Shown: one piece after another, positions 31,237 to 39,473 of the stretch
How the letters are laid out: each line of letters begins with the position of its first letter
How positions within the stretch are numbered: position 1 is the first letter of the stretch
NCBI RefSeq assembly: GCF_018613715.1
Contig: NZ_JAGGPT010000003.1
Location: forward strand, 124,001-188,000
Length of the DNA: 64,000 bases
DNA from: Chryseobacterium sp. ISL-6
GTDB lineage: Bacteria > Bacteroidota > Bacteroidia > Flavobacteriales > Weeksellaceae
Direction of reading: 5' to 3'
Notes under the pieces: generated by a model
Seen by the model: the letters and a program-made list of their open reading frames with translations, nothing else
The model's database searches: none
What the model was told of the DNA's origin: nothing
Position numbers and translations under genes: made by a program

Positions 31237-32271
31237 TCAGTCTTTCAATGAGTTTTGAATATAGTTTTCCAAAGGTTTGGGAAAAGATTTCTTTTGTGAT
31301 CCTTTAAAGTCTGTAATGATGTATTCATTTTGTTCAATAAAATTATTCCAAACCACTTTTGAACTTACGTCAACATCATAAATATCAATGGTCAGATTCT
31401 TATGAGTGAGTTTATGATGGAGCGTTTTAAGACCTTTTATAAATGGTTCCAGCTCTTCTGTAATGGAAGTTGGAAATTCAAAAAGCTTTTTCCAGATAAA
31501 GTCATCTTTTCGCTGCTGAACTACAAATTGCCCTTTAATGTGAACAAAATAATATTTTAAATGAAGATCCTCTGTTTTTGTTTTTTTTGTTTTAACAGGG
31601 AAATCAGAAACTTTATTTAAAGAATATGCTAAACAGTCATCTTCCAAAGGACATTCATCACAAAGTGGATTCTTAGGCTTGCAAATTTCTGAACCAAGAT
31701 CCATCATCGCCTGATTAAAATCGCCTACATTTTCCGGCATGATCAATGTTGCCAATTCAGAAAAATAAGTAAATGCCCGCGAATTGGAAATATCAAAATC
31801 ATCTGCAAAAACCCTACTCAATACCCTATAAAAATTTCCATCTACAGCCGGTATTTTACCACCAAAACAAATACTGGAAACTGCCGCCGCTGTGTATTTC
31901 CCTACTCCTTTCAACAGTAGAATATCCTCATAGCGAGATGGAAAAAAACCATTATGATCAGCTATGATCTGTTTTGAAGCTTTATGAATGTTAATTGCTC
32001 TGGAATAATATCCCAAACCCTTCCAATGGAGCAAAACCTCATCCTCTTCAGCTTCAGCTAAAGTTTCTACATCGGGAAATCTTTTGATAAAGTTATTGTA
32101 ATGATTGAGTCCCTGACTGATTCTTGTTTGCTGAAAAACAATTTCGCAAATCCATATTTTATAAGGATCTTTTGTTTTTCTAAAAGGTAAATCTCTGGCA
32201 TTTTCTTTATACCAATTCAGTAATTTACTTCCTAAGTGAAGAAAACCTGAATCTCTAAAATTCTTTTCCAA
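31237..32271 (-). CDS. mutY: A/G-specific adenine glycosylase MutY
   Basis: This 344-residue protein removes adenine mispaired with 8-oxoguanine. It has the helix-hairpin-helix LLKGVGKYTAAAVSSICFGG with catalytic Asp in AVDGNFYRVLSRVF. The iron-sulfur cluster loop is CKPKNPLCDECPLEDDC (C-x6-C-x2-C-x5-C), and a C-terminal NUDIX-like part recognises 8-oxoG. It is upstream of gldD, 29 bases apart. Confidence 0.95.
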   Translation of the reverse strand: MEKNFRDSGFLHLGSKLLNWYKENARDLPFRKTKDPYKIWICEIVFQQTRISQGLNHYNNFIKRFPDVETLAEAEEDEVLLHWKGLGYYSRAINIHKASKQIIADHNGFFPSRYEDILLLKGVGKYTAAAVSSICFGGKIPAVDGNFYRVLSRVFADDFDISNSRAFTYFSELATLIMPENVGDFNQAMMDLGSEICKPKNPLCDECPLEDDCLAYSLNKVSDFPVKTKKTKTEDLHLKYYFVHIKGQFVVQQRKDDFIWKKLFEFPTSITEELEPFIKGLKTLHHKLTHKNLTIDIYDVDVSSKVVWNNFIEQNEYIITDFKGSQKKSFPKPLENYIQNSLKD

Positions 32272-32366
32272 AAAATAAGTCTGTTAAGTAGTTCAATTGC
32301 TCTGATCAATTATTAGTTTTAGATCTATTATTCTAAAACCAGATCAAAGTATCTGCAAAGATAGAA

Positions 32367-32831
32367 CTATTTACTTTCTGTACCTACAGAGTATATCGGA
32401 GCGGATTTAAGCCATTGATATTTTAGCTTCTTATCATCTGCTATAAAGCGATATCCATTAAGCTTTTTAAGAAAAATGTACACCGAGTCTTTTTTCAGTT
32501 TTAGCCTTTGGTTGGAAAGGAACTGAAATGGATAGTTGATCACAGAATCTCTTGTTGTCTTTTCTATTACACCCGATTTGAGTCTGTAAATAAATATTGA
32601 TTTTCCGCGACCCGAAGAGCTATCTACAAGCTTTATATCAGAAGTAGCAAGAACCATATCACTAGCATCAAAACACTCGTCAACATTCATGATATAGGCT
32701 TTACCTTCCTGCCTTTCATCTGCAAAAAGATCTCGTTTATAATGAGTAGGGCTTTGAAATTTCTTTTCGCAACTCATAACAAAAAATATAAGAAGGATTG
32801 GTATGCAGTAAATAAATCTGAATTTAAGCAT
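32367..32831 (-). CDS. Small lipoprotein, unknown function
   Basis: The ATG at 32831 gives MLKFRFIYCIPILLIFFVMS then Cys, a clear lipoprotein signal. The in-frame ATG at 32879 would start inside the tssC terminator and is unlikely. The mature part is about 130 residues, Lys/Asp-rich, with IMNVDECFDASDMVLATSDI and SVYIFLKKLNGYRF. No family is recognised. It lies directly after tssC on the same strand but beyond a terminator, so it may have its own promoter or depend on read-through. Confidence 0.6.
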   Translation of the reverse strand: MLKFRFIYCIPILLIFFVMSCEKKFQSPTHYKRDLFADERQEGKAYIMNVDECFDASDMVLATSDIKLVDSSSGRGKSIFIYRLKSGVIEKTTRDSVINYPFQFLSNQRLKLKKDSVYIFLKKLNGYRFIADDKKLKYQWLKSAPIYSVGTESK

Positions 32832-32858
32832 ATTAATTTTTATGTGAATTGGTAGAAA

Positions 32859-32886
32859 AAAACCGATGTAAAATTGCATCGGTTTT
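32859..32886 (-). terminator. Terminator after tssC
   Basis: On the minus strand CCGATG and CATCGG pair across a short loop, with a run of T after it. It ends the tssB-tssC transcript. Confidence 0.85.
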
Positions 32887-32906
32887 TATTATTAAAATAG
32901 GATATA

Positions 32907-34268
32907 TTAGTCCTGAGTATATTGTGACTCCCATTCGTTACCATCATCTCCTTTGTGTCCGTCCAATTTAATAACGAAACTTTTTGTTGGGAAATAAGGC
33001 GTTAAACGGATATCCAGCCATACTCTGTCTTTATTTACTTTATCTTGCTCAAAACGAACAATTTTGAACTTTTCAATAAGCTTATCAGCTCCTTTGATTC
33101 CATCTAGGAAGGTTACGATCTGTCTTCTTAAATCATCTTCATTTTTTGCAGTCCAGTTTTCAAATGCTCTTCTGTTTAAGAAATCCAATAAAACTTTAGT
33201 TACATAATCAAATACACGAACCACTGAATAAGTCTGAAGTCCAATATTATCTCCTGTAAATAATGTTTTAGCAGAGAAAGCCATGATTTTTCCATATTCA
33301 TTAACCATAGGTACTAATCCCATTTTTTCCAACTGAGAAATTTCACTTTTCTTCAATTCGAATTTTACGGCATCAACCTCGTTGATATTACCATGTTTTT
33401 TACCCGCTGCTACCTGAGACATTAGTGTCTTATGAATTTTTCCTGCCAATGAAGTAGATGGTGGTAATTCCACGTTTTCTTCTTCACCCACTTCTTCTGC
33501 TCTTCCACGACCTACAAGCCAGTTACAAGTCATGATTACATTACTTCTATGAAGCTCTCCTCCTGTAAGGTTTGCAGAATGGAATAAATCCACCACATCA
33601 TCCGGTTTATCGAGATTAGCAAAATCCGTAACCATCATTACTTTATTCTCGTTACAGATCTTCGCCCATTTTTCAATCACTTTATTAGATCCTAAATATC
33701 CAGGAATTGCTAAAAGAGAATAATTATCTCTTAGATCTAAACGATCATAATAGCTTTTGAACTCCTCAGCAATAGCATCGATAAAAAGTGGATTATCTAA
33801 ATCTGAAAGCTGATCTAAGCTTGCATTTACAATACTTACATTATCAACTTTATCAAGTTCTGTATTTTTATAGAATTGAGCTACTGTTCTGTATGAAGTT
33901 TCCAACTGGCGAACAGTATCTAAAGTATTTTTTAAGTTTGTTTTTAAATTTTGTTCTGCCTGCTGCGCTTTATTTTTGCAGGTCTCTGCCATTTTATCTG
34001 CAGATTCATTACCCTCCAAAAGACTTACCCAAAGGTTGATCTTTTGAAGTAATTCTTTTCTTTCGTCTCCTTTATTATTATCAGTAAGGAATATTTCTTT
34101 CCTTGCTTTTCTAGTCGGATTCATGTTGGCGATGCCATCTACAACAGATTCTACAAAACCAAACCCACCAATTTTGTTGAGCTCGGCAAGAGGATTACCT
34201 TTCGGTTGTCCCGAATGTTGCTGTTGACCTTGTTGCTGACTTTCTGATGCCTGTAATTTACTATCCAT
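32907..34268 (-). CDS. tssC: T6SS contractile sheath large subunit TssC (T6SS-iii, DUF5458 type)
   Basis: This 453-residue protein has a Gln-rich N-terminal tail (about 1-28), then GNPLAELNKIGGFGFVESVV and the core with IDAIAEEFKSYYDRLDLRDN, LLAIPGYLGSNKVIEKWAKI and a C-terminal part KSFVIKLDGHKGDD. These match the DUF5458 family, the Bacteroidetes version of the TssC/VipB sheath protein that polymerises with TssB around the Hcp tube. It starts 22 bases after the stop of tssB. No other T6SS gene lies in the window. Confidence 0.88.
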   Translation of the reverse strand: MDSKLQASESQQQGQQQHSGQPKGNPLAELNKIGGFGFVESVVDGIANMNPTRKARKEIFLTDNNKGDERKELLQKINLWVSLLEGNESADKMAETCKNKAQQAEQNLKTNLKNTLDTVRQLETSYRTVAQFYKNTELDKVDNVSIVNASLDQLSDLDNPLFIDAIAEEFKSYYDRLDLRDNYSLLAIPGYLGSNKVIEKWAKICNENKVMMVTDFANLDKPDDVVDLFHSANLTGGELHRSNVIMTCNWLVGRGRAEEVGEEENVELPPSTSLAGKIHKTLMSQVAAGKKHGNINEVDAVKFELKKSEISQLEKMGLVPMVNEYGKIMAFSAKTLFTGDNIGLQTYSVVRVFDYVTKVLLDFLNRRAFENWTAKNEDDLRRQIVTFLDGIKGADKLIEKFKIVRFEQDKVNKDRVWLDIRLTPYFPTKSFVIKLDGHKGDDGNEWESQYTQD

Positions 34269-34290
34269 GATTTAATGTAAAGTCTTTAGA

Positions 34291-34842
34291 TTATTTTTCA
34301 AGTTCTTGTGCCACTTCTTTTAATACTTCCACAAAAGCAGATCTTGTCTGTTCGTTTTCCAGCATGTTACGCAGAATTTTATTTGTTTTTAGCTGACGTA
34401 CAATTTTGTTATATTGTTCCTGCTCCATGCTAAGTTGCTGCAAATAATTTGATTTCTGTGTAAGACTCTTAGGAGTGAAGTCCCCAAGATTTTGAAAACG
34501 GAATTCTTCGTCTACCACACTACCATCTTCTGTTTCATGTTGTACACTTATAGAAGGTTGAAAATGCTTGAAGACGTCTTCCACAGTCTTTAATCCTGTT
34601 ACGATTTCAGGGTTATAAGATTCATCAGTAGTAAGCTGGCTTACAATTAATGACTTATTTTCCTGTATTTCTTGAATAGCTTCATTAGCGTCTACTTTTA
34701 TCTCGTTTCCGCCAACACCATAATTAAACATTGCCATATTATTATTATTTTGAGATTTTTGATTTTGGTTAGAATTGTTTTTATCCGACGAGTCGAATAA
34801 GTCCCCAATCCAATGCTTAAATTTAAAAAAAAACTCTAACAT
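34291..34842 (-). CDS. tssB: T6SS contractile sheath small subunit TssB (T6SS-iii type)
   Basis: The core from residue 36 begins MAMFNYGVGGNEIKVDANEA and continues with VEDVFKHFQPSISVQHETED and EEFRFQNLGDFTPKSLTQKS, the TssB/VipA-type 'F..l.DF.P..l' pattern. TssB pairs with TssC in the sheath. The long frame from 34842 adds a 35-residue stretch (MLEFFFKFKHWIGDLFDSSD, then an Asn/Gln-rich linker). The core could instead start at 34737, which gives 148 residues, near the family norm. I list the longer frame with the start unresolved. The operon is tssB-tssC. Confidence 0.85.
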   Translation of the reverse strand: MLEFFFKFKHWIGDLFDSSDKNNSNQNQKSQNNNNMAMFNYGVGGNEIKVDANEAIQEIQENKSLIVSQLTTDESYNPEIVTGLKTVEDVFKHFQPSISVQHETEDGSVVDEEFRFQNLGDFTPKSLTQKSNYLQQLSMEQEQYNKIVRQLKTNKILRNMLENEQTRSAFVEVLKEVAQELEK

Positions 34843-34944
34843 ACAAAATTTTGTTAAGATTTTTCTTGAATTATTTAATTATACCTATTTTATCAGACAT
34901 AAATATGTCATTTTCACTTCACTAAACTATGAAAAATAAATAAA

Positions 34945-34970
34945 AAAACACATCAAAGATGATGTGTTTT
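34945..34970. terminator. Terminator after the first M13 peptidase gene
   Basis: AAAACACATC and GATGTGTTTT pair over a six-base loop with T/A runs. It ends the minus-strand peptidase gene at 34996. Confidence 0.8.
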
Positions 34971-34995
34971 TTATTTCTAACAATTTTTGGCAATG

Positions 34996-37092
34996 TTACC
35001 AAATTTTTATTCTGTCCTGAGGAGCTTTATACAGCTTATCTCCAGGCTTTATATCAAATGCTTTGATAAAAGCATCCTGATTTACTAATGGTCCAAATGC
35101 TCTGAAATATCCAGGAGAATGTGGATCTGTTTTTACCTGATTCACCATATATTGGTCTGTAGACTTTGTTCTCCAAACCGTTGCCCAACTCATAAAGAAT
35201 CTTTGATCCTGATTAAATCCGCTGATAGATCCTGGATTTCCGTGGTCTTTAAGATACATCTGTAATGCATCATACGCTACAGCTACGCCTCCCAGATCAC
35301 CAATATTTTCACCACTTGTAAATTTCCCGTTTACAAAGCTTCCTTTCACCGGTTCGTAGCCGTTATATTGTGCTGCTAACTGGGCTACTTTAGCATCAAA
35401 GTTCTTACGATCTGTATCTGTCCACCAATTATTAAGGTTTCCATCACCATCAAAACGGGAACCACTATCATCAAAACCATGAGAAATTTCGTGACCGATT
35501 ACTGCACCAATCCCACCGAAGTTTACTGCTGCATCCGCTTTAGGATTATAGAAAGGTGGCTGAAGGATTGCCGCTGGGAAAACGATCTCATTATTTGAAC
35601 CACTGTAGTAAGCATTCACAGTTTGTGGTGTCATTCCCCACTCTGTTTTATCAACTGGCTTTCCAACTTTTTCCAAACTTCTCTGATATTGCCAAGCAGC
35701 TACATTTTGTAAGTTTGAATATAACGTTGAGCCCTGATTCGGAGAACCTACTTTTAGTTCAGTATAATCTTTCCACTTGTCAGGATAAGCAATTTTTACT
35801 GTGAATTTAGATAATTTCTCCTGAGCTTTTACCTTCGTTTCCGGAGACATCCAGTCCATATCATTAATATGGGTTTTAAACGACTTTAAAATATAGTCGA
35901 TATAGGTTTCCATTTGCTGTTTTGCTTCAGGAGTAAAATACTTTTCAACATATAATTTCCCAAAAGCTTCACCAAGAACACCATTTACAAGACCCAACCC
36001 TCTTTTATTCATTGGGCGTTGTTCCTTTTGTCCCTGAAGATATTTTGAGTAGAAATCAAAACGGATCTGCTCAAGGCTCTCATCAAGATTACTTGCATTA
36101 CCATTTATTACATGATATTTCAGATAATCTTTTAATAGAGGAAGGTTCTTTTGAGTCAGGAATTGATCCATATTCTGGTAATACTTCAATTCACCAACAA
36201 TTACTTTATCTGTATTTACACCTGCATCGGTTAAATACTTAGCAAGGTTAATATTTTTAACTAATCCTGATAACTCAGATACATTTTTTGGATTATATCT
36301 TAAATTAGCATCTCTATTCTGCTCCAGAGTTAAAAGATAGTTGGCTAATTGTTTCTCAAAAGCAACTACATTTTCAGCAGATTGAGTCGAATTTTTATAT
36401 CCTAATACTCCGAATAGTTTACCTACGTAGTTTGTATACTCACCTAACGTTTTTGTATTGGCTTCATTTACTTTCTGATAGTAATCTCTTCCCAAACCAA
36501 GATCCGGTCCACCAAGATATATCGCATTCATTTTAGAGTTCTTCATATCTGCACCTACTCTCCAGCCATAAAAAGAATTATCACCCAGTTTAGTAGCATC
36601 TAAAAGATACTTCTGTAAATCGTTAAGGTTTTTGATTGCATCAATTTTAGCAAGATCTCCTTTTATAGGAGCAATACCATCTGTATTTCTTTTACTGGTA
36701 TCCATGAAAGACGCATATAGATTCTGAATTTTTTGTCCTTCAGATCCATCAGAATATTTTTCAGATAATATTTTATTTAAAATATCCAAAGAAGCATCAT
36801 CTACATTCTCTCTCAAAGCATTGAAAGATCCCCAGCTTGCTTTATCAGAAGGAATCTGAGTTGTTTTTACCCAATTTCCATTTACATAGTTGAAAAAATC
36901 ATCTTGTGGACGAACACTTTTATCCATGTATGATAAATTAATTCCCTCTTCTTTCATTTCTTCTTTTACTGGTTGTGTAGTGGCAACCGCAGTCTCTGTC
37001 TTAGTTGTTTTTTCTGCGGTCTTAGCTGTACCACATGAGTTTAAAAATACCATACCCGAAAAGGCAAGTATACCAATATTTAGCTTTTTCAT
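34996..37092 (-). CDS. M13-family metallopeptidase lipoprotein (copy 1)
   Basis: This 698-residue protein has a lipoprotein signal ending FLNSCGTAK (Cys20), a Thr/Glu-rich linker, the Peptidase_M13_N region (MDKSVRPQDDFFNYVNGNW) and the catalytic part with zinc site VIGHEISHGFDD (HExxH), the third ligand in ENIGDLGG, and the C-terminal QVKTDPHSPGYFRAFGPL. It is a neprilysin-like endopeptidase of the envelope, probably on the periplasmic or outer-membrane face. A second, closely similar gene lies next to it on the same strand. Confidence 0.93.
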   Translation of the reverse strand: MKKLNIGILAFSGMVFLNSCGTAKTAEKTTKTETAVATTQPVKEEMKEEGINLSYMDKSVRPQDDFFNYVNGNWVKTTQIPSDKASWGSFNALRENVDDASLDILNKILSEKYSDGSEGQKIQNLYASFMDTSKRNTDGIAPIKGDLAKIDAIKNLNDLQKYLLDATKLGDNSFYGWRVGADMKNSKMNAIYLGGPDLGLGRDYYQKVNEANTKTLGEYTNYVGKLFGVLGYKNSTQSAENVVAFEKQLANYLLTLEQNRDANLRYNPKNVSELSGLVKNINLAKYLTDAGVNTDKVIVGELKYYQNMDQFLTQKNLPLLKDYLKYHVINGNASNLDESLEQIRFDFYSKYLQGQKEQRPMNKRGLGLVNGVLGEAFGKLYVEKYFTPEAKQQMETYIDYILKSFKTHINDMDWMSPETKVKAQEKLSKFTVKIAYPDKWKDYTELKVGSPNQGSTLYSNLQNVAAWQYQRSLEKVGKPVDKTEWGMTPQTVNAYYSGSNNEIVFPAAILQPPFYNPKADAAVNFGGIGAVIGHEISHGFDDSGSRFDGDGNLNNWWTDTDRKNFDAKVAQLAAQYNGYEPVKGSFVNGKFTSGENIGDLGGVAVAYDALQMYLKDHGNPGSISGFNQDQRFFMSWATVWRTKSTDQYMVNQVKTDPHSPGYFRAFGPLVNQDAFIKAFDIKPGDKLYKAPQDRIKIW

Positions 37093-37295
37093 TAAAAATC
37101 GTTTTTTATTTTACACAAACTTACCAAATATACGAATTTTCGTAATGTGGAAATAGGTAATTTGAGAAGATGTTACAAGTTATGGGTTGTGGAATTTGAG
37201 GTACCTGATGCAGAAGGATTTGGTAGTTAGAGAAATAATTTATTTATAATAATTTCAATCAAACCCAACAACTCTTATCCATTTACCTGCTACCT

Positions 37296-37323
37296 ACAAA
37301 AAAACCGCTCATTTCTGAGCGGC
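37296..37323 (-). terminator. Terminator after the second M13 peptidase gene
   Basis: On the minus strand CCGCTC and GAGCGG pair over a six-base loop, followed by a T run. Confidence 0.85.
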
Positions 37324-37339
37324 CTATATATTAAGTATA

Positions 37340-39397
37340 TTACCAGATTTTGATTCTGTCCTGAGGAGCTTTATATAATTTATCTCCTTGTTTTACATCA
37401 AATGCTTTATAGAATGCATCAACGTTCGTTAACGGACCGAAACTTCTGAAGTATCCAGGAGAATGTGGATCTGTTTTCACCTGATTGGTCATATATTTTT
37501 CACTAGACAATGTTCTCCAAACTGTAGCCCAGCTTAAGAAGAATCTCTGGTCTTGTGTAAATCCACTGATCACTCCAGGATTTCCTTTATCTTTTAAATA
37601 CATCTGTAATGCATCGTAAGCGATATTTACCCCTCCTAAATCAGCAATATTTTCCCCGTTTGTGAAAGTTCCGTTTACGAAAGTTCCTTTTACAGGCTCA
37701 TATTTATCATATTGAGCAGCAAGAGCTTTTGTTGCTTTCTCGAAATTCGTTTTATCTTCCGGAGTCCACCAGTCTACCAAGTTACCATCTGCATCAAACT
37801 GAGCTCCTGAATCATCAAATCCGTGGCTCATTTCGTGACCGATAACAGCTCCAATTCCACCGAAATTTACAGCAGCATCCGCTTTAGGATTAAAGAATGG
37901 TGGCTGAAGAATAGCAGCTGGGAATACGATCTCGTTATTTACCGGGTTATAATAAGCATTTACAGTTTGTGGAGTCATTCCCCATTCTGTTTTATCAACA
38001 GGTTTTCCGATTTTAGCTAAATCTTTGTTATACTGCCATTCTGAAACATTCTGAAGATTCTGATATAAAGTACCTCCTTTAGATTCCGGAGTGATCATTA
38101 ATTTAGAATAATCTTTCCATTTGTCTGGATAAGCAACTTTTACCGTAAATTTATTAAGCTTGTTCAATGCTTTTTCTTTCGTTGTAGAAGACATCCAAGA
38201 AAGGTTATTGATATGAACAACAAAGCTTTTCTTTAAATAATCGATTAATTCAACCATCTGAGCTTTCGCTTCAGCAGGGAAATATTTTTCAACATATAAT
38301 TTACCGAAAGCTTCTCCTAAAGAACCATTGATCAACTCATATCCTCTTTTGTTAAGTGCTCTTTGTTCCTGCTGACCTCTAAGGTATTTACCATAGAAAG
38401 CAAATCTCATATTTCCCAGGTTTTCGCTCAAATAAGAAGCGCTTCCATTAATCAAATGGAATTTAAGGTAATCTTTAATAACAGAAAGATTCTGAGCATT
38501 CACTAATTGGTCGAAGTTTTTATAATATCCTATTTCTCCGATGATCACCTTATCTGAATTTACACCTACTTTTTTCAGGTAAGCAGGAAGGTCTACATTT
38601 TTTACCAAAGCAGAAAGTTCTGCCATAGTCTTAGGGTTATACTGAAGGTTTGAATCACGGATCTGCTCGTTTGTCAAATAAGTTTTAGCAATGCTTTTTT
38701 CATATTCAACAATTCCTTTTGCAGCTTCATCAGCATTTTTGTAGCCTAATTCTTTTAGCATAGAAGCTACATATTTCTGATATTCAGCAAGTGCTTCTGT
38801 ATTTTTATCATTAACTTTCTGATAATAATCTCTTCCTAAACCTAAAGATGCATCCCCAAGATAAATAGCATTCATCTTCGAGTCCTTAAGATCAGCGTCT
38901 ACACCCCATCCGTAGAAAGTATTTTCTCCTTCTTTAGTTACAGCAGTCAAATAATTCTGTAAATCTGTAAGGTTCTTGATCGCATCGATTTTAGTCAGAT
39001 TGCCTTGAATAGGTTTAATCCCGTCAGCATTTCTCTTCTGCATGTTCATATAGGTAGCATAAAGATCCTGAATCTTTTTCCCCTCACTTCCGTCAGCAAA
39101 TTTATCTTTCAGAAGAGAGTTCAAAATCGTCATTGAATTATTGTCAGTATCATCTGCCAATTTATTAAAACTTCCCCAAGTTGGTTTATCAGAAGGAATT
39201 TTGGCTGTTTTCATCCACGTTCCACTCACGTAGTTATAAAAATCATCCTGTGGACGTACAGATTTGTCCATCAAGCTAAGGTCTAAACCTTTATCTGTTG
39301 TACTCATTACTGTTTTAGTTGTTTTAGCCTGAGCACTCACTGTATTTTGTGAGCAAATTCCCGCTAATAAAAACAAAGAAAGCGTTAGTTTTTTCAT
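37340..39397 (-). CDS. M13-family metallopeptidase (copy 2)
   Basis: This 685-residue paralogue of the neighbour shares the block MDKSVRPQDDFYNYVSGTW, zinc site VIGHEMSHGFDDSG and ENIADLGGVNIAYDAL, and the same ending. Its signal peptide ends with an Ala-Gln cleavage site (TVSAQAKT) rather than a lipoprotein Cys, so it is probably soluble in the periplasm or secreted while copy 1 is lipid-anchored. The two genes are tandem on the minus strand, each with its own terminator, so the pair arose by duplication and now differs in localisation. Confidence 0.93.
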   Translation of the reverse strand: MKKLTLSLFLLAGICSQNTVSAQAKTTKTVMSTTDKGLDLSLMDKSVRPQDDFYNYVSGTWMKTAKIPSDKPTWGSFNKLADDTDNNSMTILNSLLKDKFADGSEGKKIQDLYATYMNMQKRNADGIKPIQGNLTKIDAIKNLTDLQNYLTAVTKEGENTFYGWGVDADLKDSKMNAIYLGDASLGLGRDYYQKVNDKNTEALAEYQKYVASMLKELGYKNADEAAKGIVEYEKSIAKTYLTNEQIRDSNLQYNPKTMAELSALVKNVDLPAYLKKVGVNSDKVIIGEIGYYKNFDQLVNAQNLSVIKDYLKFHLINGSASYLSENLGNMRFAFYGKYLRGQQEQRALNKRGYELINGSLGEAFGKLYVEKYFPAEAKAQMVELIDYLKKSFVVHINNLSWMSSTTKEKALNKLNKFTVKVAYPDKWKDYSKLMITPESKGGTLYQNLQNVSEWQYNKDLAKIGKPVDKTEWGMTPQTVNAYYNPVNNEIVFPAAILQPPFFNPKADAAVNFGGIGAVIGHEMSHGFDDSGAQFDADGNLVDWWTPEDKTNFEKATKALAAQYDKYEPVKGTFVNGTFTNGENIADLGGVNIAYDALQMYLKDKGNPGVISGFTQDQRFFLSWATVWRTLSSEKYMTNQVKTDPHSPGYFRSFGPLTNVDAFYKAFDVKQGDKLYKAPQDRIKIW

Positions 39398-39473
39398 TAT
39401 GATAACAATTTATATAATATGTATGTTTATTTTAACATTCGTTACGTTTAATGAAAACAAATTTAAACAAATA

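Noticed and set aside
32367..34842. A complete type VI secretion cluster
   Set aside because: Only tssB and tssC are found; the flanking genes are unrelated housekeeping or envelope genes.
34996..39397. One M13 gene as a broken copy
   Set aside because: Both are full length with intact HExxH and third zinc ligands and proper signal peptides.
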